From the NCBI RefSeq assembly GCF_016342785.1, contig NZ_JAEINH010000002.1, positions 96,019 to 160,018 on the forward strand: DNA of 64,000 bases, written 5' to 3'. This document shows positions 31,321-39,836 of the stretch, one piece after another. The first letter of the stretch is position 1. Every line of letters starts with the position of its first letter. The notes under the pieces were generated by a model that saw only the letters and a program-made list of their open reading frames with translations, did not search any database and was not told the origin of the DNA. Source of the DNA: Sanguibacter suaedae (GTDB lineage Bacteria; Actinomycetota; Actinomycetes; Actinomycetales; Cellulomonadaceae). The translations under genes were made by a program, and so were the position numbers.

Positions 31321-32685
31321 TCACCAGGACGCGTTGCGTGCGAGCTCCAGCGCCATGTCCTGCCACCACTGGCCCGCGCCGGGACCGCCGTTGCAGGCGC
31401 CGTCGCTCTCGCCGGGGAGCTTGACCCACAGGAGCGCGGCGAGGTTGGAGCCGTCCTCGACGAGGCGGGGCTGCTCGCCGAGGGCGCGCCCGCGGGGGTT
31501 GCACCACTCGCCGTTGGACCCGTTGCCGTTGCGCGAGGTGTCGATGACGTACGACGCGCCGCCGGTGAGCGCCGAGATCTGCTCGCCGTAGGCCTTCGAG
31601 TCGGCCGTGGTCTGGTAGTTCGACGTGTTCAGGGCGAAGCCCTCGGCGTGGGCGAACCCGACCTGGTTGAGCAGGTCGGCGGCCTTGGCGGGGGAGTGCC
31701 ACCCGGAGTGCCCGATGTCGATGAACACGCGGCCGCCGGCCTCGGTGAGCTTCTGCGCGGCGTGCTTGAGGTATCCGACGCGGTCGCCCTGGCCGTCGCA
31801 GTCGCCGAGCATGGCGAGGCCGTCGGGCTCGAGGACGATGAGGGGCGAGCCCTGGATCCCGGAGGCCACGGTGTCGATCCACCGGGCGTACTCGCTGGTG
31901 GCGACGCCGCCGCCGGAGTGGTTGCCGCAGTCGCGCCCGGGGATGGCGTAGATCGCGAGCGACGTCGTCTGACCTGCCGCGAGGGCGCGGCCGGTGTGGT
32001 CGGAGACCATCTGGCGGGTCTCGTCGGCGCTCGCCCAGTCGCCGACCCACACGGTCTGCGGCGTGAGGGCGATCTTCTCGAGCAGCTGCTTGTCGGTGCC
32101 GGAGGCGGACGTCCAGGCGTCGTACGCCTGGGTGTCGGTGTCCACGTAGAGCCCGCCGGTGGGCGCCGGGTCCACGGGGCCGGGGTCGGTGGTCGGTTCC
32201 TCGGTGGGTTCCACGGTGGGCTCGGCGGTCGGCTCGTCGGTGGGGTCCGGCGTGGGCTCGGGGGTGGTGACCGACCCGGTGCACGGGGTTCCGTTGAGCG
32301 TGAAGGCCGTGGGGACGGTGTTCTGGGTGCCCCAGGTGCCGATGAAGCCGAAGCTCGTGCTGGCGTCGGTGCCGAGCGTGCCGTTGTAGGGGGCGTTGGT
32401 GACGGTGACCGCTGCGCCGGACTGGCTCGCGGTGCCGTTCCACAGCTGGTTGACCTGCTGGCCGTCGGCGAACGTCCAGCCGACGGTCCACGAGGTGACG
32501 GCGGGGCCGAGGTTCGTCACGGTGACGCTGCCCTGGTACTGGCCGCCCCACTGGCCGGAGACCACGTAGTCGACCTGGCACCCGGGGGCGGCGGTCGCGG
32601 ACTGCGACGTCGCGATGCCGCCGATGCCGGCGAGGGCGACGGCGCCTGCCGAGAGCAAGGCGGTTCGCCTCGTTCTGTTGAGCAT
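31321..32685 (-). CDS. Secreted GH6 endoglucanase/cellulase with N-terminal CBM2
   Basis: 454-aa exported cellulase. The signal peptide carries a Tat-like TRRTALL motif and ends near residue 33 (SATAA). CBM2 spans about 36-135, bounded by the paired C36 and C135 and with surface tryptophans in SGQWGGQYQG, SWTVGWTF and IGTWGTQ. A Pro/Thr/Glu linker covers 139-175. The GH6 domain (176-454) has the proton donor D252 in IPGRDCG and the conserved Asp D288 in VLEPDG. The size fits endoglucanases such as Cellulomonas CenA rather than exo-enzymes with long loops. ATG 32685 has GGAG upstream; longer starts would put charged residues before the signal. Confidence 0.94.
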   Translation of the reverse strand: MLNRTRRTALLSAGAVALAGIGGIATSQSATAAPGCQVDYVVSGQWGGQYQGSVTVTNLGPAVTSWTVGWTFADGQQVNQLWNGTASQSGAAVTVTNAPYNGTLGTDASTSFGFIGTWGTQNTVPTAFTLNGTPCTGSVTTPEPTPDPTDEPTAEPTVEPTEEPTTDPGPVDPAPTGGLYVDTDTQAYDAWTSASGTDKQLLEKIALTPQTVWVGDWASADETRQMVSDHTGRALAAGQTTSLAIYAIPGRDCGNHSGGGVATSEYARWIDTVASGIQGSPLIVLEPDGLAMLGDCDGQGDRVGYLKHAAQKLTEAGGRVFIDIGHSGWHSPAKAADLLNQVGFAHAEGFALNTSNYQTTADSKAYGEQISALTGGASYVIDTSRNGNGSNGEWCNPRGRALGEQPRLVEDGSNLAALLWVKLPGESDGACNGGPGAGQWWQDMALELARNASW

Positions 32686-33103
32686 GGGAGTTCTCCACTC
32701 TGAGGTGTGTCGGTGTCGATCGTCGTGGGTCGGATCGTGCCACGCCAGGGGGAGGCGCGGCAGAGGCACGGGATCCCTGAAACCTTTCGCGACCAACGGG
32801 TCGCACTTGACGATCCGGACGTGTCAGGAGGGTCGGGACCTTCCGGGCACGGTGTCGATCGTCCGCGACCGATGTGTGCATGACGTGGAGGAGAGGTAGA
32901 GGCGCCGGGGAGGAGCGGTGGGTGGTCTCGGTGCGGCCGGGGAAGGCCGCAGGTCACGAAGCAAGGGATGCCTAAGCAGACAGGGTGGGTGTGCGTGGGT
33001 AGAGTGACGGAGATGTTTGTGACGGGGTTCACAAACTGGGGGGCTGTGGTGCGTGCACCACCGTCTCCGGTCGACGACGCGCAGCGCGACAGAGAGCGGA
33101 GAG
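32686..33103. promoter_or_regulatory. 418-nt divergent region between GH6 gene and menJ-nuo operon
   Basis: No credible gene. It contains a 14-bp direct repeat CGGTGTCGATCGTC at 32711-32724 and 32850-32863, a small GAAACCTTTC inverted repeat near 32778, and the TTTGTGA-N6-TCACAAA site with a -10-like box nearer menJ. I do not see the TGGGAGCGCTCCCA box used by CebR/CelR cellulase regulators, so how the cellulase gene is controlled remains open. Confidence 0.5.
33000..33035 (+). promoter_or_regulatory. menJ-nuo promoter with Rex-type (or CRP-type) operator
   Basis: A -10-like TAGAGT is at 33000-33005. TTTGTGA (33016-33022) and TCACAAA (33029-33035) form a perfect 7-bp-arm inverted repeat with a 6-nt spacer, placed over or just after the expected transcription start. 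It matches the Rex operator pattern TGTGA-N6-TCACA described in Streptomyces, where nuo is a Rex target; the CRP/GlxR consensus has the same arms and spacing, so the binder cannot be decided from sequence alone. Confidence 0.7.
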
Positions 33104-34399
33104 ATGAGACTCAGGGGCACGGATGACGCAGACGTCATCGTCGTGGGTGCGGGGCCGGCCGGCTCCGCCGCCGCCCACTACGCCGCCGCCGCCGGTCTCG
33201 ACGTCCTCCTCCTCGAGAAGTCCTCCTTCCCGCGGGACAAGATCTGCGGCGACGGGCTGACGCCCCGCGCCGTCGCCGAGCTCGTCCGGATGGGCGTCCC
33301 CGTCCGCGAGGAGGACGGCTGGATCCGCAACATCGGTCTCCGCGCCGTCGCCGGCGGGCGCTCCTACGAGTTCCCCTGGCCCGAGCTCCGGTCCTACCCG
33401 TCCTACGGGCTCGCCCGCTCCCGCATGAACCTCGACCAGACCCTCGCCGAGCACGCCCGCAGCACCGGCGCCAAGCTCCTCGAGCGCACCTCGGTCACCG
33501 GGGCCGTCGTCGACGAGCGCACCGGCCGGGTCGCCGGGGTGACCGCCCGCCCCGTCGACGACCGCGGACGCCGTGCCGGCGACGAGGTCACGTACCGGGC
33601 CCCCGTCGTCATCGCCGCCGACGGGGTGTCCGCCCGCATCGCCACGTCCCTCGGCCTCGAGAAGGACCACCGGCGCCCCATGGGCGTCGCCGTCCGCACC
33701 TACTTCCGCAGCCCCCGCCACGACGACCCGTGGATGGAGTCCCAGCTCGAGCTCTGGGACGGCGCGCCCGGGAAGTCCGCCCTCCTGCCCGGCTACGGGT
33801 GGATCTTCGCCCTCGGCGACGGCACCGTGAACGTCGGCCTCGGCTCGGTGTCCTCCACCGCCGCCGCCACGAAGATCGACTACAAGGCCCTCTTCGCGCG
33901 CTGGATGGAGAACGTCCCCGAGGAGTGGGGCTTCACCCCCGAGAACCAGGTCGGACCCGTCCGCGGGGCCGCGCTGCCCATGGCCTTCAACCGCAAGCCC
34001 CTCTACCGCAGCGGCCTCATGCTCGTCGGCGACGCCGGCGGCATGGTCAGCCCCTTCAACGGCGAGGGCATCGCCTACGCGATGCAGGCGGGACGCACCG
34101 CGGCCGACGCCGTCGCCCAGGCCCGCGCCCGCACCACCGACCACGCCCGCGAGCGTGCCCTCGCCACCTACCCCGAGATCATGCGCCGCGACCTCGGCGG
34201 CTACTACACGCTCGGCCGGTACTTCGTGCGGCTCATCGAGCACCCGCAGGTCATGCGGATCTGCACCACCTACGGCCTGCCGCGCCCCCTCGTCATGAAG
34301 TTCGTCGTCAAGCTCCTGTCCGACTGCTACGAACCCCACGGTGGCGACGTCGTCGACCGCGTCATCGCGGGACTCTCCAGGATGGTGCCGTCAGCATGA
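33104..34399 (+). CDS. menJ: Geranylgeranyl reductase family flavoprotein (MenJ-like)
   Basis: 431-aa FAD-dependent reductase that, in mycobacterial MenJ, saturates one isoprene unit of menaquinone. The FAD fold opens with VIVVGAGPAGSAAAHYAA (about 10-27); the CGDGLTPRAV segment, the substrate-cavity stretch PLYRSGLMLVGDAGGMVSPFNGEGI with the GD motif, and the C-terminal helices are all typical of the family. The ATG at 33104 follows GCGGAGAG. Its TGA overlaps nuoA (ATGA), so it is the first gene of the complex I operon. A phospholipid geranylgeranyl reductase is the alternative, but linkage to nuo favours quinone modification. Confidence 0.88.
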   Translation: MRLRGTDDADVIVVGAGPAGSAAAHYAAAAGLDVLLLEKSSFPRDKICGDGLTPRAVAELVRMGVPVREEDGWIRNIGLRAVAGGRSYEFPWPELRSYPSYGLARSRMNLDQTLAEHARSTGAKLLERTSVTGAVVDERTGRVAGVTARPVDDRGRRAGDEVTYRAPVVIAADGVSARIATSLGLEKDHRRPMGVAVRTYFRSPRHDDPWMESQLELWDGAPGKSALLPGYGWIFALGDGTVNVGLGSVSSTAAATKIDYKALFARWMENVPEEWGFTPENQVGPVRGAALPMAFNRKPLYRSGLMLVGDAGGMVSPFNGEGIAYAMQAGRTAADAVAQARARTTDHARERALATYPEIMRRDLGGYYTLGRYFVRLIEHPQVMRICTTYGLPRPLVMKFVVKLLSDCYEPHGGDVVDRVIAGLSRMVPSA

Positions 34400-34758
34400 C
34401 AAATCCGTACGTCCCTCTCCTCGTCCTCATGGGCATCGCGATGGTGCTCGCCCTCGGCGGCGTCGCCGCGAGCGCCGTCATCGGGCCCAAGCGGTACAAC
34501 CGGGCCAAGCTCGACGCGTACGAGTGCGGCATCGAGCCCACCCCGCACGCCCTGGGCGGGGGCCGCTTCCCCGTGAAGTACTACCTGGTCGCCATGACCT
34601 TCATCATCTTCGACATCGAGGTCGTGTTCCTCTACCCGTGGGCGGTGGACTTCGCGTACCTCGCGACCTTCGGGCTCGTGGCGATGCTCGCGTTCCTCCT
34701 GCTCATCACGGTGCCGTTCGTCTACGAGTGGCGTCGAGGTGGTTTCGAATGGGTGTGA
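34396..34758 (+). CDS. nuoA: NADH-quinone oxidoreductase subunit A
   Basis: 120-aa three-helix membrane subunit that helps form the quinone access region of complex I. Typical segments are KLDAYECGIEPTPHALGGGRFPVKYYLVAMTFIIFDIEVVFLYPWA. The ATG overlaps the menJ stop by four bases. The tail FVYEWRRGGFEWV is usual. A 54-nt gap with an Arg/Asp-codon-like repeat of GACCGGACC leads to nuoB. Confidence 0.97.
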   Translation: MTNPYVPLLVLMGIAMVLALGGVAASAVIGPKRYNRAKLDAYECGIEPTPHALGGGRFPVKYYLVAMTFIIFDIEVVFLYPWAVDFAYLATFGLVAMLAFLLLITVPFVYEWRRGGFEWV

Positions 34759-34812
34759 CGGTGGCGCGACCAGCCGACCGGACCGACCGGACCGACGAAA
34801 GGGACTGACACC

Positions 34813-35364
34813 ATGGGGATCGAGGACGCTCCCTCAGGATTCCTCCTGACGACCGTCGAGGACCTGGCCGGGTACTTCCGCAAGGGCTCGCTGTGGCCCG
34901 TGACGTTCGGCCTCGCGTGCTGCGCCATCGAGATGATGGCGGCGGGCGCCAGCCGGTTCGACCTCTCCCGGTTCGGGATGGAGGTGTTCCGGGCGTCGCC
35001 GCGCCAGGCGGACCTCATGATCGTGGCCGGGCGGGTGAGCCAGAAGATGGCACCCGTCGTCCGCCAGGTCTACGACCAGATGGCCGAGCCCAAGTGGGTG
35101 CTCTCCATGGGCGTCTGCGCGTCCAGCGGCGGCATGTTCAACAACTACGCGATCGTCCAGGGCGTCGACCACATCGTGCCCGTGGACATCTACCTCCCCG
35201 GCTGCCCGCCCCGCCCGGAGATGCTCATCAACGCCATCCTCGAGCTGCACAAGCAGATCCAGGACGAGCCGCTGGGTGTCAACCGCGAGAACACCGCCCG
35301 CGAGGTCGAGCGCGCCGCGCTCGCGGCCACCCCGACCCACCAGATGAAGGGGCTCCTGCGGTGA
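34813..35364 (+). CDS. nuoB: NADH-quinone oxidoreductase subunit B
   Basis: 183-aa peripheral-arm subunit that carries the terminal [4Fe-4S] cluster N2 beside the quinone. The four cysteine ligands are C36 and C37 (GLACCAIEM), C102 (GVCASSGG) and C131 (LPGCPPRPE). GAAAGGGAC precedes the ATG. The stop overlaps the nuoC GTG by four bases. Confidence 0.98.
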   Translation: MGIEDAPSGFLLTTVEDLAGYFRKGSLWPVTFGLACCAIEMMAAGASRFDLSRFGMEVFRASPRQADLMIVAGRVSQKMAPVVRQVYDQMAEPKWVLSMGVCASSGGMFNNYAIVQGVDHIVPVDIYLPGCPPRPEMLINAILELHKQIQDEPLGVNRENTAREVERAALAATPTHQMKGLLR

Positions 35365-36215
35365 GCGACGGCACGAGGACCGGGGGAGCTCCCGGGGACG
35401 ACGCCAGGACCACCGGGCCGGGGCTCGACGGGCGGCAGGACGCCAGGGTCGACGTCACGCCGGGTGGCGACGTCGCGGCGACGCCCACGCCCGAGGAGGA
35501 GCGGCGTACCAGCCTGTTCAGCCCGGAGAGGCCGCTCGAGGTCGTCGAGGTGCGGACCGGCATGTTCGGGGTCCACGGGTCGGGGGACACGTCCGGGTAC
35601 GGCGGTCTCACCCGCCAGGTGACGATGCCGCGCTCGAGCCCGCGCCCGTACGGCGGCTGGTACGACGACGCGGTGGACGTGCTCGCGGAGGTCCTCGACG
35701 AGGCCGGCGTCGCGTTCGACGCTGCCGTCGAGTCGGTCCTCGTCGACCCGCCTGCCGGGACGAGCAGCACCACGGAGCTCACGCTGCACGTGCGGCGCGA
35801 GCACCTCGTGGAGGTCTGCCGGGCGCTGCGCGACGACCAGGACCTGCGGTTCGAGCTGAGCCTGGGCGTCTCCGGCGTGCACTACCCGCACGACGAGGGC
35901 CGCGAGCTCCACGCCGTGTACCACCTGACGTCGGTGACCCACGGGCGGAGCCTGCGCGTCGAGGTCTCCGTGCCCGACGCGGACCCGCACATCCCCTCGA
36001 CCACGACCGTCTACCCGACGAACGACTGGCACGAGCGCGAGACGTGGGACTTCTTCGGGATCGTCTTCGACGGGCACCCGGCGCTCGCGCGCATCGAGAT
36101 GCCCGACGACTGGCCGGGCCACCCGCAGCGCAAGGACTACCCGCTCGGCGGGATCCCCGTGGAGTACAAGGGCGCCACGGTGCCCCCGGCCGACCAGAGG
36201 AGGTCGTACTCATGA
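35361..36215 (+). CDS. nuoC: NADH-quinone oxidoreductase subunit C
   Basis: 284-aa peripheral subunit, separate from NuoD. The 30-kDa core (about 120-275) has the family signature [21 protein letters not shown] and the C-terminal [16 protein letters not shown]. The first 60 residues are a Gly/Asp/Thr-rich extension with no predicted fold, so the protein is longer than the usual 200-250 aa. GTG start overlaps the nuoB stop; its own TGA overlaps the nuoD ATG, which has AGAGGAGG ahead of it. Confidence 0.96.
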   Translation: MSDGTRTGGAPGDDARTTGPGLDGRQDARVDVTPGGDVAATPTPEEERRTSLFSPERPLEVVEVRTGMFGVHGSGDTSGYGGLTRQVTMPRSSPRPYGGWYDDAVDVLAEVLDEAGVAFDAAVESVLVDPPAGTSSTTELTLHVRREHLVEVCRALRDDQDLRFELSLGVSGVHYPHDEGRELHAVYHLTSVTHGRSLRVEVSVPDADPHIPSTTTVYPTNDWHERETWDFFGIVFDGHPALARIEMPDDWPGHPQRKDYPLGGIPVEYKGATVPPADQRRSYS

Positions 36216-37564
36216 GCCCCACGACGCAGGGTGCGCCGCACGCCACCCGGCCACCGCTCGACGAGCAGGGCGTCCCGTCGTTCGAGTCCTCCGGCGGGGA
36301 CTGGGACGCGATCGCCGCGGAGGCGGTCGAGCTCGGCGAGGAACGCATCGTCGTGAACATGGGTCCGCAGCACCCGTCGACCCACGGGGTGCTGCGTCTC
36401 ATGCTCGAGATCGACGGGGAGACGGTCACCGAGGCGCGGTGCGGCATCGGCTACCTGCACACGGGCATCGAGAAGAACATGGAGTTCCGCAGCTGGACGC
36501 AGGGCGTGACGTTCTGCACCCGCATGGACTACCTGGCGCCCTTCTTCCAGGAGGCCGGGTTCTGCCTCGGCGTCGAGCGGCTCCTCGGGGTGGCGGACGA
36601 CGTCCCCGAGCGCGCCCAGGTGATCCGGGTGCTCCTCATGGAGCTCAACCGCGTCGCCTCCCACCTCGTGTGCCTCGGCACGGGTGGCAACGAGATGGGC
36701 GCCACGACGGTGATGACCGTCGCGTTCACGGCCCGCGAGGAGATCCTGCGGATCTTCGAGATGATCACCGGGCTGCGCATGAACCATGCGTTCATCCGGC
36801 CGGGCGGCGTGGCGCAGGACGTCCCGGCGGGCCTCACGGAGGAGTTCCGCCGCGTGGACGGCGAGGTCCGCAAGTACCTCACGCAGCTGTCCGACCTCAT
36901 GCTCGCCAACCCGATCTTCCGCTCGCGCCTCGTGGGCACCGGGCACCTGAGCCTCGCCGGGTGCATGGCGCTCGGCATCACCGGACCGGTGCTGCGGTCC
37001 GCGGGCCTGCCCTACGACGCCCGCAAGGCGAAGCCGTACTGCGGCTACGAGACGTACGACTTCGACGTGCCGACGTCCACCGACGCCGACGCGTACTCGC
37101 GCGTCGTGCTCCGCCTCGAGGAGTGCTACCAGTCGCTGCGCATCGCGGCGCAGTGCGTGGAGCGCCTCGACGCGTCCGTCGGGGAGCCCGTCATGGTGGC
37201 GGACAAGAAGATCGCGTGGCCCGCGCAGCTGGCCATCGGGACGGACGGCATGGGCAACTCCCTCGACCACATCAGGGAGATCATGGGGACCTCGATGGAG
37301 TCGCTCATCCACCACTTCAAGCTCGTCACGGAGGGCTTCCGGGTCCCCGTGGGCCAGGTGTGGCAGTCCGTCGAGGCGCCGCGCGGCGAGCTCGGGGTGC
37401 ACCTCGTGTCCGACGGCGGGACGCGCCCGTACCGGGCGCACTTCCGGGACCCGTCGTTCAACAACCTCCAGGCCGTGTCGCTCATGTGCGAGGGCGGGCA
37501 GGTGGCCGACGTCGTCGTCGCCGTCGCGTCCCTCGACCCCGTCCTCGGAGGAGTGGACCGATGA
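36212..37564 (+). CDS. nuoD: NADH-quinone oxidoreductase subunit D
   Basis: 450-aa 49-kDa subunit forming most of the quinone-binding cavity. Recognisable segments are [55 protein letters not shown] and [13 protein letters not shown] near the C-terminus. Residues 1-45 are a variable extension. ATG start overlaps the nuoC stop, and the TGA overlaps the nuoE ATG. Confidence 0.98.
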   Translation: MSPTTQGAPHATRPPLDEQGVPSFESSGGDWDAIAAEAVELGEERIVVNMGPQHPSTHGVLRLMLEIDGETVTEARCGIGYLHTGIEKNMEFRSWTQGVTFCTRMDYLAPFFQEAGFCLGVERLLGVADDVPERAQVIRVLLMELNRVASHLVCLGTGGNEMGATTVMTVAFTAREEILRIFEMITGLRMNHAFIRPGGVAQDVPAGLTEEFRRVDGEVRKYLTQLSDLMLANPIFRSRLVGTGHLSLAGCMALGITGPVLRSAGLPYDARKAKPYCGYETYDFDVPTSTDADAYSRVVLRLEECYQSLRIAAQCVERLDASVGEPVMVADKKIAWPAQLAIGTDGMGNSLDHIREIMGTSMESLIHHFKLVTEGFRVPVGQVWQSVEAPRGELGVHLVSDGGTRPYRAHFRDPSFNNLQAVSLMCEGGQVADVVVAVASLDPVLGGVDR

Positions 37565-38484
37565 CCGCAGGAACCCAGCCGACCGCCCCCGGCGGTCCGC
37601 GCCCGACGGGCACCCGGTACGACGCGGAGACCCTCGAGCGCCTCACCCGGGACGCCCGGGAGATCGTGTCCCGCTACCCGGACCCGCGCTCGTCGCTCCT
37701 GCCGATGCTGCACCTGGTGCAGTCGCAGGACGGGTACGTCTCGCGCGACGGGATCCTCTTCTGCGCGCAGATGCTCGCCATCACCCCGTCGGAGGTGTCG
37801 GCCGTCGCGACGTTCTACTCGCAGTACAAGCGTCGCCCCAACGGGCGGTACACGGTGGGCGTGTGCACCAACACGCTGTGCGCGATCATGGGCGGCGACG
37901 AGATCTTCGCCGAGCTCTCCGACCACCTGGGCATCGGGCACGACGAGACCACCGAGGACGGTGCGGTCACCCTCGAGCGGGTCGAGTGCAACGCGGCCTG
38001 CGACTACGCCCCGGTGATGATGGTCAACTGGGAGTTCTTCGACAACCAGACGCCGCAGAGCGCGACGGCCGTCGTCGACGACCTCCGCCTCGGCAAGGAC
38101 GTCGTGCCCACCCGCGGAGCCCTGTCGGTGTGCGACTTCAAGGCGATGTCCCGCGTCCTCGCGGGCTTCCCCGACGGACGCGCCGACGAGGGCGTCGGTG
38201 CGGGCCCCGCCACGACGGAAGGGACCCGCCTGGCCCGTGAGAAGGGCTGGGAGGCACCGTCGAGCGCTGCGGACTCCGGCCCCGAGGAGTCGCCGACCGC
38301 CGACGCGGCAGGGTCCGGGGCCGAGGTCCCGCCCGCCACCGGCGGCGAGCAGTCGAGCGCCGAGCGCACGCCCACCACGGGGGCCGACTCGTCGAGCGAC
38401 ACCCCCACGAGCACCGACAAGCCCGACACCGCCCCGGTGCAGCCCGCCGACGAGCCCGTGTCCGAGCCGGAGGAGAAGAAGTGA
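37561..38484 (+). CDS. nuoE: NADH-quinone oxidoreductase subunit E
   Basis: 307-aa thioredoxin-like subunit binding the [2Fe-2S] cluster N1a with ligands C102, C107, C143 and C147 ([23 protein letters not shown]). The core ends near residue 215. The remaining ~90 residues are an acidic Ser/Thr/Pro/Glu tail, absent from the 160-240-aa homologues of most bacteria, probably disordered. The stop overlaps the nuoF GTG. Confidence 0.97.
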   Translation: MTAGTQPTAPGGPRPTGTRYDAETLERLTRDAREIVSRYPDPRSSLLPMLHLVQSQDGYVSRDGILFCAQMLAITPSEVSAVATFYSQYKRRPNGRYTVGVCTNTLCAIMGGDEIFAELSDHLGIGHDETTEDGAVTLERVECNAACDYAPVMMVNWEFFDNQTPQSATAVVDDLRLGKDVVPTRGALSVCDFKAMSRVLAGFPDGRADEGVGAGPATTEGTRLAREKGWEAPSSAADSGPEESPTADAAGSGAEVPPATGGEQSSAERTPTTGADSSSDTPTSTDKPDTAPVQPADEPVSEPEEKK

Positions 38485-39836
38485 GCACACCACTCGCACC
38501 GGTCCTCAGCGCCTTCTGGGACGCCGAGCGGTCCTGGACCCTCGACACGTACCTCGCCCACGGCGGGTACGAGGGCCTCCGCGTCGCCCTCTCGCAGGAC
38601 CCCGCGACGGTCGTCCAGACCGTCAAGGACTCCGGCCTGCGCGGCCGCGGGGGCGCAGGGTTCCCCACGGGCATGAAGTGGGGCTTCCTGCCCGCGCCCG
38701 ACGGCGGCCCGCGGTACCTCGTCGTCAACGCCGACGAGTCCGAGCCCGGGACGTGCAAGGACATCCCGCTCATGATGGCCTCGCCCCAGCTGCTCGTCGA
38801 GGGCGTCGCCATCACGTCGTACGCCATCGGGTGCAACCACGCGTTCATCTACGTCCGCGGCGAGGTGCTCCACGTCTACCGTCGCCTCCTGCGTGCGGTC
38901 GAGGAGGCGTACGCCGCCGGGTACCTCGGCAAGGACGTCCAGGGGTCGGGGTTCGACCTCGACGTCACCGTCCACGCCGGCGCCGGGGCCTACATCTGCG
39001 GCGAGGAGACGGCTCTCCTCGACTCCCTGGAGGGGTTGCGCGGCCAGCCGCGCCTCAAGCCACCGTTCCCCGCGGTCGCCGGCCTCTACGCCCGGCCCAC
39101 CGTCGTGAACAACGTCGAGTCCGTGGCGTCCGTCCCGCAGATCGTCGCCCGCGGAGCCGAGTGGTTCACCTCCATGGGCACCGAGCGCTCGGCCGGCCAC
39201 GGCCTGTTCTCGCTGTCCGGCCACGTGACCCGCCCCGGGCAGTACGAGGCCCCCCTGGGCATCACGCTCCGCGAGCTCCTCGACATGGCGGGCGGAGTGC
39301 GCGGCGGCCGCCGGCTGAAGTTCTGGACGCCCGGCGGATCGTCCACGCCGATCTTCACCGAGGAGCACCTCGACACGCCCCTCGACTACGAGTCCGTGGC
39401 GGCCGCCGGGTCGATGCTCGGCACCCGCGCCCTGCAGATCTTCGACGAGACCACGTCGGTGGTGCGCGCCGTGACCCGGTGGACGGAGTTCTACGCCCAC
39501 GAGTCGTGCGGCAAGTGCACCCCCTGCCGCGAGGGCACCTACTGGCTCAAGCAGGTCCTGCGCCGCATCGAGGCCGGGCAGGGCACCCAGGGCGACATCG
39601 ACACGCTGCTCGACACGTGCGACAACATCCTCGGCCGTGCGTTCTGCGCGCTCGGGGACGGCGCGACGTCGTGCATCACGTCCGCGGTGAAGTACTTCCG
39701 CGAGGAGTTCGAGGCCGGCATGCACACCCCCGCGAGCGAGCTGTTCCCGCCCGAGGCGTCGGCGCTCTTCGAGTACACACCCACCCAGCGCGAGCGGTCC
39801 GGGGCCCTCGCGGGCTCCGGCGCAGGAGGCCACTGA
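38481..39836 (+). CDS. nuoF: NADH-quinone oxidoreductase subunit F
   Basis: 451-aa NADH-oxidising subunit. The NADH/FMN site includes [30 protein letters not shown] and [16 protein letters not shown]. The [4Fe-4S] cluster N3 uses the cysteines of [16 protein letters not shown] and the later [15 protein letters not shown] start overlaps nuoE, and the TGA shares one base with the nuoG ATG. Confidence 0.98.
   Translation: MSTPLAPVLSAFWDAERSWTLDTYLAHGGYEGLRVALSQDPATVVQTVKDSGLRGRGGAGFPTGMKWGFLPAPDGGPRYLVVNADESEPGTCKDIPLMMASPQLLVEGVAITSYAIGCNHAFIYVRGEVLHVYRRLLRAVEEAYAAGYLGKDVQGSGFDLDVTVHAGAGAYICGEETALLDSLEGLRGQPRLKPPFPAVAGLYARPTVVNNVESVASVPQIVARGAEWFTSMGTERSAGHGLFSLSGHVTRPGQYEAPLGITLRELLDMAGGVRGGRRLKFWTPGGSSTPIFTEEHLDTPLDYESVAAAGSMLGTRALQIFDETTSVVRAVTRWTEFYAHESCGKCTPCREGTYWLKQVLRRIEAGQGTQGDIDTLLDTCDNILGRAFCALGDGATSCITSAVKYFREEFEAGMHTPASELFPPEASALFEYTPTQRERSGALAGSGAGGH

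Noticed and set aside
32711-32863. 14-bp direct repeat CGGTGTCGATCGTC as an operator pair
   Set aside because: Two copies 139 nt apart without symmetry or promoter context; noted in the region entry but not called as a site.
33016-33035. Site called as a definite CRP/GlxR operator
   Set aside because: The arms fit CRP-family consensus equally well, but nuo is a known Rex target and rex is encoded nearby, so Rex is preferred and the ambiguity is stated.
32686-33103. CebR/CelR cellulase operator upstream of the GH6 gene
   Set aside because: I looked for TGGGAGCGCTCCCA or a close variant and found none; the small GAAACCTTTC repeat is too short to call.
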